A DNA stretch of 47,711 nucleotides from NCBI GenBank assembly GCA_019414265.1, contig DXMJ01000003.1, positions 77,670 through 125,380 on the forward strand, in the 5' to 3' direction. The notes under the pieces are model-generated. The model was not told the DNA's origin. It did no database searches and saw nothing but the letters and a program-made list of their open reading frames with translations. Shown here piece after piece: positions 35,066-44,528 of this stretch; positions within the stretch are counted from its first letter, which is position 1; each line of letters starts with the position of its first letter. Made by a program: the position numbers and the translations under genes. This stretch comes from Collinsella sp. GTDB lineage: Bacteria > Actinomycetota > Coriobacteriia > Coriobacteriales > Coriobacteriaceae.

Positions 35066-36286
35066 GTGGGTAACCACTTCCGTACCTCCGGTGCGGGCGA
35101 TGACGCCCCCAAGACGCAGCCAGGCGCCGCGGGCACTCGTTTCGCCACCCCGGATTCAGAGGATCAGCTGTTTAGCCCGATCCCCGCACAGCCGGCAGAT
35201 CAGGCACAGCCGGCATCAGATCCCTTTGCCTACAATCCCACCAATGATGTCGAGCTTTCCGAGGCCGCGGGTTTTGAGCCCGTGCAGAAGGTGACCGCTC
35301 GCGTGGATCAGCCCCAGGCGGACGCTGTCGCGCCGCAGCCTGTCATGGCCGGTATTCCCGATCCCATGGCTCCTGCGACTCCGGCGCCACAGCCTGCGCA
35401 GTCCGGTCTTTTTGCCGGTATTCCCGATCCTACGCAGCCCGCGGCTCCCGTAGTCGAGAGCGATCAGGCCGCCGAGGTCGCAAGCCTCGACAATGCGCTC
35501 AACAATCCCGACTTTACGTCGGTGTTTGCGCCCATCGATCCGCAGGCCAGCCGCAAGAAGATGGCCAAGCAGGCCGGTGTCGAGCCCGTCATCCTCATGG
35601 AGCACGTCACCAAAATCTACCCGGCACAGCCCAACAAGCCCGCGCTCGACGACATCAACATCGAGATCTATCCTGGTGAGTTTGTCTTCCTGGTCGGTCA
35701 CTCCGGCTCGGGTAAGACCACGCTGCTTTCGACGCTCAACCGCGACGTCAAGCCGACGAGCGGCCGCATTTTGGTCGCCGGCCAGGACCTCATGAAGATC
35801 AAGAACCGCAAAGTTCCGTTCTTGCGTCGCCAGATCGGTGCCGTGTTCCAGGACTTTAAGCTCCTGCCGCAGAAGACCGCCTACGAAAACGTGGCGTTTG
35901 CCCTGCAGTGCATCGGCAAGCCCAAGGGCGTCATTCGCAGCCAGGTGCCCGAGGTGCTTCGCCTGGTCGGTCTGGCCGATCAGATGGACTCTCTGCCCGA
36001 TCAGCTGTCCGGTGGCGAGCAGCAGCGTGTCGCCGTTGCCCGCGCTATGGTCAACCGTCCGCCGCTGCTTATCTGCGACGAGCCCACGGGCAACCTCGAC
36101 CCCGCGATTTCGCTGGGCATTATGAAGCTGCTCGAGCGCATTAACCGTACCGGCACCACCGTGATCGTCGCCACGCACGACCGCGAGATGGTCGATAGCA
36201 TGCACCGTCGCGTGATCGCCCTCGAGGGCGGCCACGTAATCCGCGACCAGGAGAGGGGAGGTTACGGCAACTATGGCACCAACTAA
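35066..36286 (+). CDS. ftsE: Cell-division ABC ATPase FtsE with long N-terminal extension
   Basis: FtsE with FtsX controls septal peptidoglycan hydrolases. The 406-residue product has a normal FtsE from about residue 174 (VILMEHVTKIYP): Walker A GHSGSGKTT (211-219), signature LSGGEQQR, Walker B LLICDEPTGNLD and the following His switch ATHDRE. The first 173 residues are rich in Pro, Ala, Gln and Asp, look disordered, and hold two AGIPDP repeats (95-100, 117-122). GTG 35066 has a good AAGGAG 5 nt before it; an internal ATG at residue 166 would give a standard FtsE but lacks a ribosome site. It overlaps ftsX by 14 nt. Confidence 0.93.
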   Translation: MGNHFRTSGAGDDAPKTQPGAAGTRFATPDSEDQLFSPIPAQPADQAQPASDPFAYNPTNDVELSEAAGFEPVQKVTARVDQPQADAVAPQPVMAGIPDPMAPATPAPQPAQSGLFAGIPDPTQPAAPVVESDQAAEVASLDNALNNPDFTSVFAPIDPQASRKKMAKQAGVEPVILMEHVTKIYPAQPNKPALDDINIEIYPGEFVFLVGHSGSGKTTLLSTLNRDVKPTSGRILVAGQDLMKIKNRKVPFLRRQIGAVFQDFKLLPQKTAYENVAFALQCIGKPKGVIRSQVPEVLRLVGLADQMDSLPDQLSGGEQQRVAVARAMVNRPPLLICDEPTGNLDPAISLGIMKLLERINRTGTTVIVATHDREMVDSMHRRVIALEGGHVIRDQERGGYGNYGTN

Positions 36287-37193
36287 CGTGGGCTACTCCT
36301 TCAAAGAGGCAATCAGTCACTTCTTCCGTAACTGGACTACCTCGCTCGGCGCCGTCATCACGATCTTCCTTTCGCTGTTTATCATCGGCCTGTTCATCAT
36401 GGGCTCCGCGATGCTGAACTCCGTGATCGGCACCGTCGAGGATCAGGTCGTCATCAACGCCTTTATTAGCGATGACGCCGATCAGGCCGATGTTCAGGCT
36501 TTTGAGGCTGAGCTCAAGACGTGGAGCAACGTCAAGTCCGTGACGTACAAGGACAAGGACGACGCGCTGGCCGAGTATACGAGCAAGATGTCGGGCAACG
36601 CCGACGCCACCATGAGCGCGCTCGATGGCCAGAACCCGCTGCCGGCTTCGTTTGCAATTGAGATGGACGATCCGTCCAAGGTCGAGAGCACGGCCCAGAA
36701 GCTCAAGAAGAACGCCGACTTCCAGAAGATCGCGGATGACGGCGACGTCAACGCGAGCGTGCTGTACGGCCAAGAGGAAGTGAGCCGCCTGTTCCAGGTG
36801 ACCAACTACATCCGCATCGCCGCCGTGGTGCTCGTTGGCCTTTTGACCTTTATCGCATTCATCTTCATCAACAACACGATTCGCCTGTCCATCACGGCGC
36901 GTCGTCGTGAGATTGCGATTATGCGTCTGGTCGGCGCCAGCAACGGCTTCATTCGCGGCCCGTTTATCACCGAGGGCGTACTGCAGGCCATTTTGGGCTC
37001 GCTGCTTTCCATCGGCGTTCTGGAGCTGCTGCGCAATCTGATGATTCCGCGTTTGCAGGAGAGCATCGGCTGGATGTCGTTTGCCCTGCCGATGCAGTAC
37101 TACCTGGTGACCTATGCTGCGCTGATTCTGGTCGGTGTGATTATCGGTCTCTTTGGTTCTGCCATAGCCATGCGCCGCTACCTGCGCGTGTAG
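36273..37193 (+). CDS. ftsX: Cell-division membrane protein FtsX
   Basis: The 306-residue product has the FtsX layout: one membrane segment near residues 22-48, an extracellular domain of about 120 residues, then three membrane segments at the C-terminus, with the FtsX pattern ITARRREIAIMRLVGASNGFIRGPF. It links FtsE in the cytosol to hydrolases outside. The ATG at 36273 lies in the end of ftsE behind GAGAGGGGAGG. Unlike in many Gram-positives, smpB does not follow. Confidence 0.96.
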   Translation: MAPTNVGYSFKEAISHFFRNWTTSLGAVITIFLSLFIIGLFIMGSAMLNSVIGTVEDQVVINAFISDDADQADVQAFEAELKTWSNVKSVTYKDKDDALAEYTSKMSGNADATMSALDGQNPLPASFAIEMDDPSKVESTAQKLKKNADFQKIADDGDVNASVLYGQEEVSRLFQVTNYIRIAAVVLVGLLTFIAFIFINNTIRLSITARRREIAIMRLVGASNGFIRGPFITEGVLQAILGSLLSIGVLELLRNLMIPRLQESIGWMSFALPMQYYLVTYAALILVGVIIGLFGSAIAMRRYLRV

Positions 37194-37217
37194 GCATGCC
37201 TGGAATTCATCCCTTCC

Positions 37218-37251
37218 AACGGGTCGTCTCTTATGGGGCGGCCCGTTTTTT
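37218..37251 (+). terminator. Intrinsic terminator of ftsEX
   Basis: A 13-bp stem (37218-37230 with 37235-37247) including three G-T pairs, TTAT loop, six T. Confidence 0.9.
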
Positions 37252-37328
37252 GATCTCTAGGGGACGGCAGGAAAGCGAATCATTTGGGTAGACTCTTTGG
37301 AGTTCGTCATCGATAGCAAGGAGGCGCC

Positions 37329-39464
37329 ATGGGGCGCAATAACAAGCATAAGCGCGGTGCTCGCAATAAGCGTGGGCCGGTGCGCAGCGAACGCCGTCCG
37401 AGCCTGACCGGGCGCGTGCAGCTCCATGAGCATGGCGCCTATGTCATAACCGAGAGCGGCGACTACAAGGTTATGGGCCGCGGTAAGCGCGAGATCATGG
37501 ACGGCGACACCGTTGCCGTGAGCATTAAGAACAGCCCGCACGGTGAGCGGCGCGCCGTGATCGAAGGCGTGGTTGAGCGCGCAGCCATAAGCGTGGTGGG
37601 TACGTACCAGACCGCTGGTCCGCTCGGTGTGATCGAGCCGCTCGATTCGCGCCTGAAGGCCGACTTCTTCATTCTGCCCGAGGATACCTCGGCGGATCGT
37701 CTGGGCGTCCACCCGGGTGATGCCGTTGTCGCGCGCATTTTGACCTACCCGACGCGCCTGGAATCGGGCACCGTGACGATCGAACGCCGCATTGGCGGAG
37801 ATGACGCGCCCGATTTGGGCGTTCAATATGTGATGGCGCGTTACGGCTATACCGATAGCTATCCCGAGGCCGCGCTGGACGAGGCCGAGGGGCTTTCGCT
37901 CGATGTGTCCGCGGCGCTTAAGGACCCGCTCCGCCGTGATCTGCGCGACCGCTTTGTCATCACGATCGACCCGGTCGACGCGCGTGACTTTGATGATGCC
38001 ATTTCGCTGGAGCGCACGCCCGAGGGTGGCTACAAGCTGGGTGTGCATATCGCCGACGTTTCACACTATGTGGCTTGGGACGGGCATATCGATCTTGAGG
38101 CTCGCCATCGTACGACATCGGTGTATCTGGCCGATCGCGCGCTTCCCATGCTGCCCGAACGCCTGTCCTGTGACTTGTGCTCGCTTCGCCCTGACGAGGA
38201 CCGTCTTGCGTTTACCGTTGACATTGAGCTCGATGCGCAGGGTCGCGTGCGGCATTACGATCCGTACCCCAGCGTGATTCGCTCGCGTGTGCGTATGGAC
38301 TATGACGGCGCCGAGGCGCTGCTGGTGCGTGCCGGCGCGGTTGGGTATTCGGTGCTGGAAGGCGCCGCGGAGGATGTTGCGGCTGCTGAGGCCTCGCGCG
38401 AGGAGGCGCTTGAGCGCGGTCTTGCGTGCGAGAAGGCCGCCCGCGGCTGCAACGTCGACCTCGGCAATTTCCTTGTCGCCGCCAACGAACTCGCCGAACT
38501 TCGCCGTCGTATTCGTCGCGTCCGCGGCTCAGTCGATTTTGACACGGCCGAGATTCGCGCTCTATTGGACGAGGACGGAGTACCCGTGCAGATTGTGGCG
38601 CGTGAGCGTTCGTGTGCCACGTCGCTTATCGAGGAAGCCATGCTGCTCGCCAACGAGTGCGTTGCAGAGTGGCTGGCAGACCGTGATATCGAGGCCTGCT
38701 ATCGCGTGCATGAGGATCCGAGCCCCGATAGCCTGCACGGTGCCGCCGTTGCGCTGGCGCAGCTGGGCATCATCGACGATCGCCGTGCTGCCGGTATTGC
38801 CCTGGGGAGTCCCGATGAGCTGCAGGCTGCAGTTGATGCTGCCGCCGGTACGGCAAACGCACCGCTCGTCAACACGCTGCTTCTGCGCAGCATGCAGCGT
38901 GCGCTGTACAAGCCGCGCAACGAGGGCCACTTTGCGCTCGCCGCGCCGTGCTACTGTCACTTTACGAGTCCCATCCGTCGCTATCCCGATCTGGTGGTGC
39001 ACCGCGTGCTCAAACTGCAGTTGGCCTATGAACAGCTTGGCGGCAAGGACGCCTTGGTCCGTACGCCGCGACTGATCGGCAAGGGGCGCGAGTCGCTGCC
39101 GCGCATTCTGCCGCAGATCTGCCGCGCATGCAGCGATGCCGAGCGTGCGGCCGATGCCGCCAGCCATGCGACGCAAAAGATCAAGATTGCCCAGTACTAT
39201 GAGGACCGTCTGGGCGAGCGCTATGCCGGATCCGTCTCGTGGGTTAGCAGCATGGGCCTCTTTGTGCGCTTGGACCTGACGCAGGTCGAAGGCTTGGTTT
39301 CGATCAAAAGCCTGGGCAACGAGTGGTTCGAGTTCGACGAGGATGCGCTCACGCTCACAGGTGCCGACACGGGGACTCGCTATGAACTGGGCCAGCGCGT
39401 GATTATCGAGGTCTCGCGCGTCAATACCACGCGTGGGCACTTGGACTTTAAGCTTATCCATTAG
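37329..39464 (+). CDS. rnr: Ribonuclease R (RNB-family 3'-5' exoribonuclease)
   Basis: It degrades structured RNA from the 3' end. The 711-residue product has a basic N-terminus, cold-shock/OB segments, the RNB catalytic site DPVDARDFDDAISLE with the metal-binding Asp residues, YLADRALPMLPERLSCDLCSLRP, and HFTSPIRRYPDLVVHR. A C-terminal S1 domain follows (GSVSWVSSMGLFVRLDLTQVEGLVSIKSL). The ATG follows AAGGAGGCGCC. smpB, its usual neighbour, is not present on either side. Confidence 0.95.
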   Translation: MGRNNKHKRGARNKRGPVRSERRPSLTGRVQLHEHGAYVITESGDYKVMGRGKREIMDGDTVAVSIKNSPHGERRAVIEGVVERAAISVVGTYQTAGPLGVIEPLDSRLKADFFILPEDTSADRLGVHPGDAVVARILTYPTRLESGTVTIERRIGGDDAPDLGVQYVMARYGYTDSYPEAALDEAEGLSLDVSAALKDPLRRDLRDRFVITIDPVDARDFDDAISLERTPEGGYKLGVHIADVSHYVAWDGHIDLEARHRTTSVYLADRALPMLPERLSCDLCSLRPDEDRLAFTVDIELDAQGRVRHYDPYPSVIRSRVRMDYDGAEALLVRAGAVGYSVLEGAAEDVAAAEASREEALERGLACEKAARGCNVDLGNFLVAANELAELRRRIRRVRGSVDFDTAEIRALLDEDGVPVQIVARERSCATSLIEEAMLLANECVAEWLADRDIEACYRVHEDPSPDSLHGAAVALAQLGIIDDRRAAGIALGSPDELQAAVDAAAGTANAPLVNTLLLRSMQRALYKPRNEGHFALAAPCYCHFTSPIRRYPDLVVHRVLKLQLAYEQLGGKDALVRTPRLIGKGRESLPRILPQICRACSDAERAADAASHATQKIKIAQYYEDRLGERYAGSVSWVSSMGLFVRLDLTQVEGLVSIKSLGNEWFEFDEDALTLTGADTGTRYELGQRVIIEVSRVNTTRGHLDFKLIH

Positions 39465-39489
39465 CCAAATCTCGACTCATGACGGGAGA

Positions 39490-39521
39490 GCGGAGGGCGG
39501 TCTTTCGGGGCCGCCCTCCGC
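39490..39521 (+). terminator. Hairpin terminator of rnr (weak U-tract)
   Basis: A perfect 11-bp stem (39490-39500 with 39511-39521) is followed by CATTTGG. The stem is very strong, but the U-tract is poor. Confidence 0.6.
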
Positions 39522-39587
39522 ATTTGGATCATGGCTACCTTGCCGTCTGCACGGCCGCCCGCTTACCTGCTATTGGAGAGGTAAATC

Positions 39588-39618
39588 CTACCAAAATAAA
39601 CCTGTCCCTTTTTGGCAG
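39588..39618. repeat. GTCCC-loop hairpin, CTGCCAAAA stem class, second copy
   Basis: CTACCAAAA (39588-39596) and TTTTGGCAG (39610-39618) with loop TAAACCTGTCCCT. Only two of 31 bases differ from 26563-26593. It ends 23 nt before the recombinase start. Confidence 0.82.
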
Positions 39619-39641
39619 GTTTACAAGAAAGCGGGGATGAG

Positions 39642-40247
39642 ATGGCGACGGTGTATGGTTATGCGCGGGTGAGTTCGCGCGATCAGAATCTAAATCGGCA
39701 GCTGGATGCGCTGGGCGCCTATGGCGTGGGCTCGGCGAATATTTATGCCGACCATGCGAGCGGCAAGGACTTCGATCGCCCGCGGTATCGCGAGCTGCTG
39801 CACATCCTGGGAGACGGGGACGTGCTGGTGGTGCTTTCTATCGATCGACTTGGCCGTAATTACTCCGAGATTCTTGAGGAATGGCGACGCATTACCAAGG
39901 AGCTCGGGGTTGCCATTGTGGTGTTGGACATGCCATTGCTTGACACGCGCGCCAGGGCCAGCGGCGCGCCGGATGTGACCAATACCCTGATTGCCGATAT
40001 TGTGCTACAACTGCTGAGCTACGTGGCGCAGGTGGAGCGCGAGAATATTCATCGGCGCCAAGCGGAGGGGATTGCAGCGGCGCGGGCGCGAGGGGTCCGT
40101 TTCGGTCGACCTCGCAAGCCGTGCCCTCCTCAGTTTGAGCTGGTACGCGATAGCTATGAGGCAGGCGATATTACCCGCAGCCAGGCAGCAAAGTGCCTGG
40201 GCGTGTGCGTGGGGACGTTCGATCGCTGGATGCGCGAGGCGGGGTAG
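39642..40247 (+). CDS. Small serine recombinase (resolvase/invertase family)
   Basis: The 201-residue product has the resolvase N-terminal domain: the catalytic Ser in YGYARVSSRDQNLNRQLDAL, then LVVLSIDRLGRNYSEILEEW, a long helix E region, and a C-terminal helix-turn-helix (GRPRKP... ITRSQAAKCLGVCVGTFDRWM). Such enzymes invert or resolve DNA between short sites. No mobile-element genes or paired sites are obvious around it. The start is ATG 39642 with a weak GGGG. It stands next to a copied repeat. It may be a domesticated or stranded recombinase. Confidence 0.9.
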   Translation: MATVYGYARVSSRDQNLNRQLDALGAYGVGSANIYADHASGKDFDRPRYRELLHILGDGDVLVVLSIDRLGRNYSEILEEWRRITKELGVAIVVLDMPLLDTRARASGAPDVTNTLIADIVLQLLSYVAQVERENIHRRQAEGIAAARARGVRFGRPRKPCPPQFELVRDSYEAGDITRSQAAKCLGVCVGTFDRWMREAG

Positions 40248-40351
40248 GGGTTTGCGCCGCTTTGGCGCTTCCTGTTGCGATTCAAATTTTGATACGGTGA
40301 CGATGCCATTTGGGGCTACACTCGCTGATATTCAAAAAAGGAGGTAGGCCC

Positions 40352-40933
40352 TTGGCGCGCGTAAAACAAATAATCGGATGGACCGCGATCGTTCTGTTTA
40401 CTGCAACGCTGGCGGGCATCTGGGTGCTGACGGAGCAAAATGCGGTGGAGACGTCGTTGCTGAGCGAGTCCACCGCGCGTGTGGTGGAGGGTCAAGCTAC
40501 GGGCGTACAGGCTGCCGATGTCGCGGGCGAAGCTCAGACCGAGAACGGGATGACCGGGGGCACCGATTCGGCTGCTTCGAATGTCCGGTCTGGCCGACTT
40601 GCTTCCATTCGCATGTGGGTGGGCACGAACGTCCGTCGCGTTGCCCATACCGTAGAGTTTTTCTTCGTCGGATTGTTCGCCTCGGTGGTCGTGGTTTGCT
40701 TTTCCAGGCGTCCGTGGAGCGTATGCTCCCGTTGCGTGCCCGTGTTGCTCTTTTGCGCCGTCTGCTCCGTTGGCGATCAGGTACATAAGATCTTTGTTCC
40801 CGGCAGGCATTTCGACGTTATCGATTTAGGATTCGATGCTGCGGGCTATGTTACCGCGATGCTGTTGGTATTGCTGGCAGCGGTGTTGGTGCGCCATGCG
40901 ACTCGGCCGATCGGCGCCCATGCGAGGCGCTAG
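40352..40933 (+). CDS. VanZ-like membrane protein
   Basis: The 193-residue product has an N-terminal membrane segment and a long polar stretch (residues 30-85). Then comes a VanZ-like part, RRVAHTVEFFFVGLFASVVV, with the late motif GDQVHKIFVPGRHFDVIDLGFDAAGY that matches DExHQxFxPGRxxxxxDxxxN in the family. VanZ proteins are linked to teicoplanin resistance or envelope lipids, but most members have no known role. The start is TTG 40352, 7 nt after AAGGAGG, an excellent ribosome site. No van cluster lies near. Confidence 0.78.
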   Translation: MARVKQIIGWTAIVLFTATLAGIWVLTEQNAVETSLLSESTARVVEGQATGVQAADVAGEAQTENGMTGGTDSAASNVRSGRLASIRMWVGTNVRRVAHTVEFFFVGLFASVVVVCFSRRPWSVCSRCVPVLLFCAVCSVGDQVHKIFVPGRHFDVIDLGFDAAGYVTAMLLVLLAAVLVRHATRPIGAHARR

Positions 40934-41012
40934 CCGGTAACAAGCCCGTTTTTGATAATGCGATCTTGTTGAATTATTTTGTGTCGCGCGTATTTCCGAG
41001 CGGTCGGATTTG

Positions 41013-41041
41013 AGGGGCGAGCGGTAGAACGCTCGCCCTTT
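41013..41041 (+). terminator. Intrinsic terminator after the VanZ-like gene
   Basis: GGGCGAGCG (41015-41023) pairs perfectly with CGCTCGCCC (41030-41038), then TTT. It isolates the mur cluster from upstream transcription. Confidence 0.75.
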
Positions 41042-41063
41042 GTGCGCCACGATGCGGCACAAT

Positions 41064-41092
41064 GTACCGTAAAAGCTGTTTATATCCGGTAC
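41064..41092. promoter_or_regulatory. Dyad upstream of murR, candidate operator
   Basis: GTACCG (41064-41069) and CGGTAC (41087-41092) form a symmetric pair about 45-75 bp before murR, around an AT-rich centre (TTTATAT) that could hold the -10. A MurR site is a reasonable guess. Confidence 0.4.
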
Positions 41093-41137
41093 GAATCGTT
41101 CGTTGGTCTTTAATTCTTCTCAACGGAGGTGTTTGAG

Positions 41138-41989
41138 ATGGCAAACGGATTGCTTTTGCGGCTTCGCGAGCGTGAGCTCAGCGCGAGCCCGGCGGAACGC
41201 AATGTCATCGCATATGTAAGCGCTCATCCGCACGAGGTGGTCGGGCTGTCCGTCCGCGGTCTTGCCGATGCCACGTTCTCCTCGCCCTCGAGCATTTTGC
41301 GCTTTTGCAAGCGCTTGGGTTTTGCGGGCTACAAGGAGTTCCAGCGCGAACTGATTGCCGAGCTGGCGCTCTTGGGTGACAAGAAAGACGTTGCCCTCGA
41401 GGACATCTCCATGGATGACAGTGTCGAACGTATCGTGGGGAAGGTGATGAAAAGCAACGTGCGCACGATCGAAGCGACGGCGCGAACGCTCGATTACACC
41501 GTCTTGGAGCGATGTGCGGCCTATCTTAAGCGGGCACGCGCGGTCAATCTGTTCGGTATCGGTGCCTCTCGTTTGGTCGCGCACGATCTGGCGCAAAAGC
41601 TCATGCGTGTCGACAAAGAGTGCCATCTGTACGACGACTGGCATGATCAGCTCTTGTGTGCCAAGAACATGCATGAGGGCGATATGGCAATCGCCTTTAG
41701 CTACTCGGGCTTGACGCAAGAGGTGCTGGACTGCGCCGCCGAGGCCCAACGTCACAACTGTCCCGTTGTGGCCGTGACCAAAGTAGATGGATCATCCAAG
41801 CTTGCCACCATGGCCGATGCCGTGCTCGGCGTCGCTGCGAGTGAGCCCTTGGTCCGCAGCGGTGCCATGGCTTCGCGTATGGCCCAGCTTATGGTTGTCG
41901 ATGCCCTGTACGCTGCTTACGTTGCCAGCGACTACGAACGGGCGACGCATGTCATTAAGCAAAACTACATCGAGAAACAGGAAAGATGA
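41138..41989 (+). CDS. murR: RpiR/MurR-family transcriptional regulator
   Basis: The 283-residue product has an N-terminal helix-turn-helix of the RpiR type (LSVRGLADATFSSPSSILRFCKRLGFAGYKEFQ) and a C-terminal SIS domain that binds phosphosugars (AVNLFGIGASRLVAHDLAQKLMR, AIAFSYSGLTQEVL). It is directly followed by murQ and murP, so the ligand is probably MurNAc-6-phosphate. ATG 41138, 8 nt after CGGAGG, is better than the overlapping GTG at 41129. The symbol rests on context. Confidence 0.85.
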   Translation: MANGLLLRLRERELSASPAERNVIAYVSAHPHEVVGLSVRGLADATFSSPSSILRFCKRLGFAGYKEFQRELIAELALLGDKKDVALEDISMDDSVERIVGKVMKSNVRTIEATARTLDYTVLERCAAYLKRARAVNLFGIGASRLVAHDLAQKLMRVDKECHLYDDWHDQLLCAKNMHEGDMAIAFSYSGLTQEVLDCAAEAQRHNCPVVAVTKVDGSSKLATMADAVLGVAASEPLVRSGAMASRMAQLMVVDALYAAYVASDYERATHVIKQNYIEKQER

Positions 41990-41999
41990 GGTGAATGAA

Positions 42000-42923
<924 letters not shown>

Positions 42924-42980
42924 GTGCGCGGCGTGAGCTGATATGACATCCAGACGAGATACCCAATACAAGGAGGAGTT

Positions 42981-44411
42981 ATGACGAACAAAGAGCTGGC
43001 TCAAAAGCTGCTGGACCTTTTGGGCGGTAAAGACAACGTGTTGGCAAACGCGGCGTGCATGACGCGCCTGCGCGTGACCGTCAAAGACACGGGCAGCGTC
43101 GACGCGGAGGGCATTAAGGCACTCGACGGCGTGATGGGCCTGGTCGAGGACGACACGATGCAGATCGTGCTGGGTCCGGGCAAGGTGAATAAGGTGCTCG
43201 AGGAGTTCTCCAAGCTCACCGGCCTTGCGAAAGGCGTTGCCGACGAGAGCGTGGTTGACGCTGCGGCCACAAACAAGGCCGCGCAGAAGGCCAAGTACGA
43301 GTCCAAGCCGGTTCAGGCCTTCCTCAAGAAGATTTCCAATGTCTTCGTTGCCCTGCTTCCCGGCATCATTGCGGCTGGCCTCATCAACGGTATCTGCAAC
43401 GTCATTAACGTCTCGACGGCAGGCGCGCTTGCAGGCGAGTGGTGGTACCAGGGCATTCGTTCCATGGGCTGGGCCCTGTTTGCCTATCTGCCCATCTTGG
43501 TGGGCTATAACGCGGCACGTGAGTTTGGCGGCTCCGCTGCGCTGGGCGGCATCGCCGGCATGATGTGTATCGCTAACAGTGCCATGCCCCTGCTTGCGCC
43601 TGGCGCGGCCGATCCTGCCACTGCCATTCTGCTGCCGCTCACCAATGCGCAGTACAACCCCGCAGCGGGCGGCATGATCGCGGCTCTTATCGCTGGCGCA
43701 TTTTTTGCCTGGATGGAGCGTCAGATTCGCAAGGTTATGCCCAACGCACTCGATACATTCTTGTCCCCGCTGCTGGTGCTCATCATCGGCGCCTTTGCTC
43801 TGATGCTCGTCATCCAGCCGGTTGGCGCATGGCTGACGACTGCCATCTTTAGCGTTTTGACCTTTATCTTCGAGAAGCTGGGCGTCCTGGGCGGCTATAT
43901 CCTGTCGGCAGGCTTCTTGCCGCTGGTTTCCGTCGGCCTGCATCAGGCGCTCACGCCGATCCACGCTATGCTCAACGATCCCGACGGTGCTACCAAGGGC
44001 ATCAATTACCTGCTCCCCATCCTTATGATGGCTGGCGGCGGCCAGGTCGGTGCCGGTCTGGCGCTGTACTTTAAGACCAAGAACGCCAAGCTCAAGAAGT
44101 ACGTCGCAGAGTCCATTCCCGTTGGAATCCTCGGTGTGGGCGAGCCTCTGATGTATGCCGTTACGCTGCCGCTCGTTCGTCCGTTTGTGACGGCCTGCCT
44201 GGGTGCCGGATTTGGCGGCGCGCTCGCGGCGCTGCTTCACATCGGCACGGTTTCTCAGGGCGTTTCCGGTTTGTTTGGCCTGCTGATCGTCGTTCCTGGC
44301 CAGCAGCTCGGTTACGTTGCCGCTATGCTGCTTGCCTATGCCGCCGGCTTTGTCCTGACGTGGTTCTTTGGCGTCGACGAGCAGAAGATTAACGAGTTCT
44401 TTGGCGAGTAG
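42981..44411 (+). CDS. murP: PTS EIIBC transporter, MurNAc type
   Basis: The 476-residue product has an N-terminal EIIB domain with the phosphorylated Cys in ANAACMTRLRV and a C-terminal EIIC domain of about ten membrane segments, with GVGEPLMYAVTLP near its end. There is no EIIA domain, as in MurP, which borrows EIIA-Glc. The family also includes sucrose and beta-glucoside carriers. The assignment to MurNAc or MurNAc-GlcNAc rests on the neighbours murQ and mupG. The start follows AAGGAGGAG. Confidence 0.88.
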   Translation: MTNKELAQKLLDLLGGKDNVLANAACMTRLRVTVKDTGSVDAEGIKALDGVMGLVEDDTMQIVLGPGKVNKVLEEFSKLTGLAKGVADESVVDAAATNKAAQKAKYESKPVQAFLKKISNVFVALLPGIIAAGLINGICNVINVSTAGALAGEWWYQGIRSMGWALFAYLPILVGYNAAREFGGSAALGGIAGMMCIANSAMPLLAPGAADPATAILLPLTNAQYNPAAGGMIAALIAGAFFAWMERQIRKVMPNALDTFLSPLLVLIIGAFALMLVIQPVGAWLTTAIFSVLTFIFEKLGVLGGYILSAGFLPLVSVGLHQALTPIHAMLNDPDGATKGINYLLPILMMAGGGQVGAGLALYFKTKNAKLKKYVAESIPVGILGVGEPLMYAVTLPLVRPFVTACLGAGFGGALAALLHIGTVSQGVSGLFGLLIVVPGQQLGYVAAMLLAYAAGFVLTWFFGVDEQKINEFFGE

Positions 44412-44478
44412 TTTGATATCGCGAGCCGTGTTGCTCAGGGCTCGCGGCGCGCGGCAGATTTCTTGATGCTATGGTTGT

Positions 44479-44512
44479 GCCGGCGGGGCTAACTGCTCCG
44501 CCGGCCTTTTTT
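44479..44512 (+). terminator. Terminator-like hairpin between murP and mupG
   Basis: An 11-bp stem (44479-44489 with 44495-44505, one G-T) then six T. The AAAGGAG of mupG begins at once after the T-run, so no room is left for a separate promoter downstream of it. A possible extended -10 (TGC-TATGGT, 44467-44475) lies before the stem. Confidence 0.85.
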
Positions 44513-44528
44513 AAAGGAGCGTTGAAAC

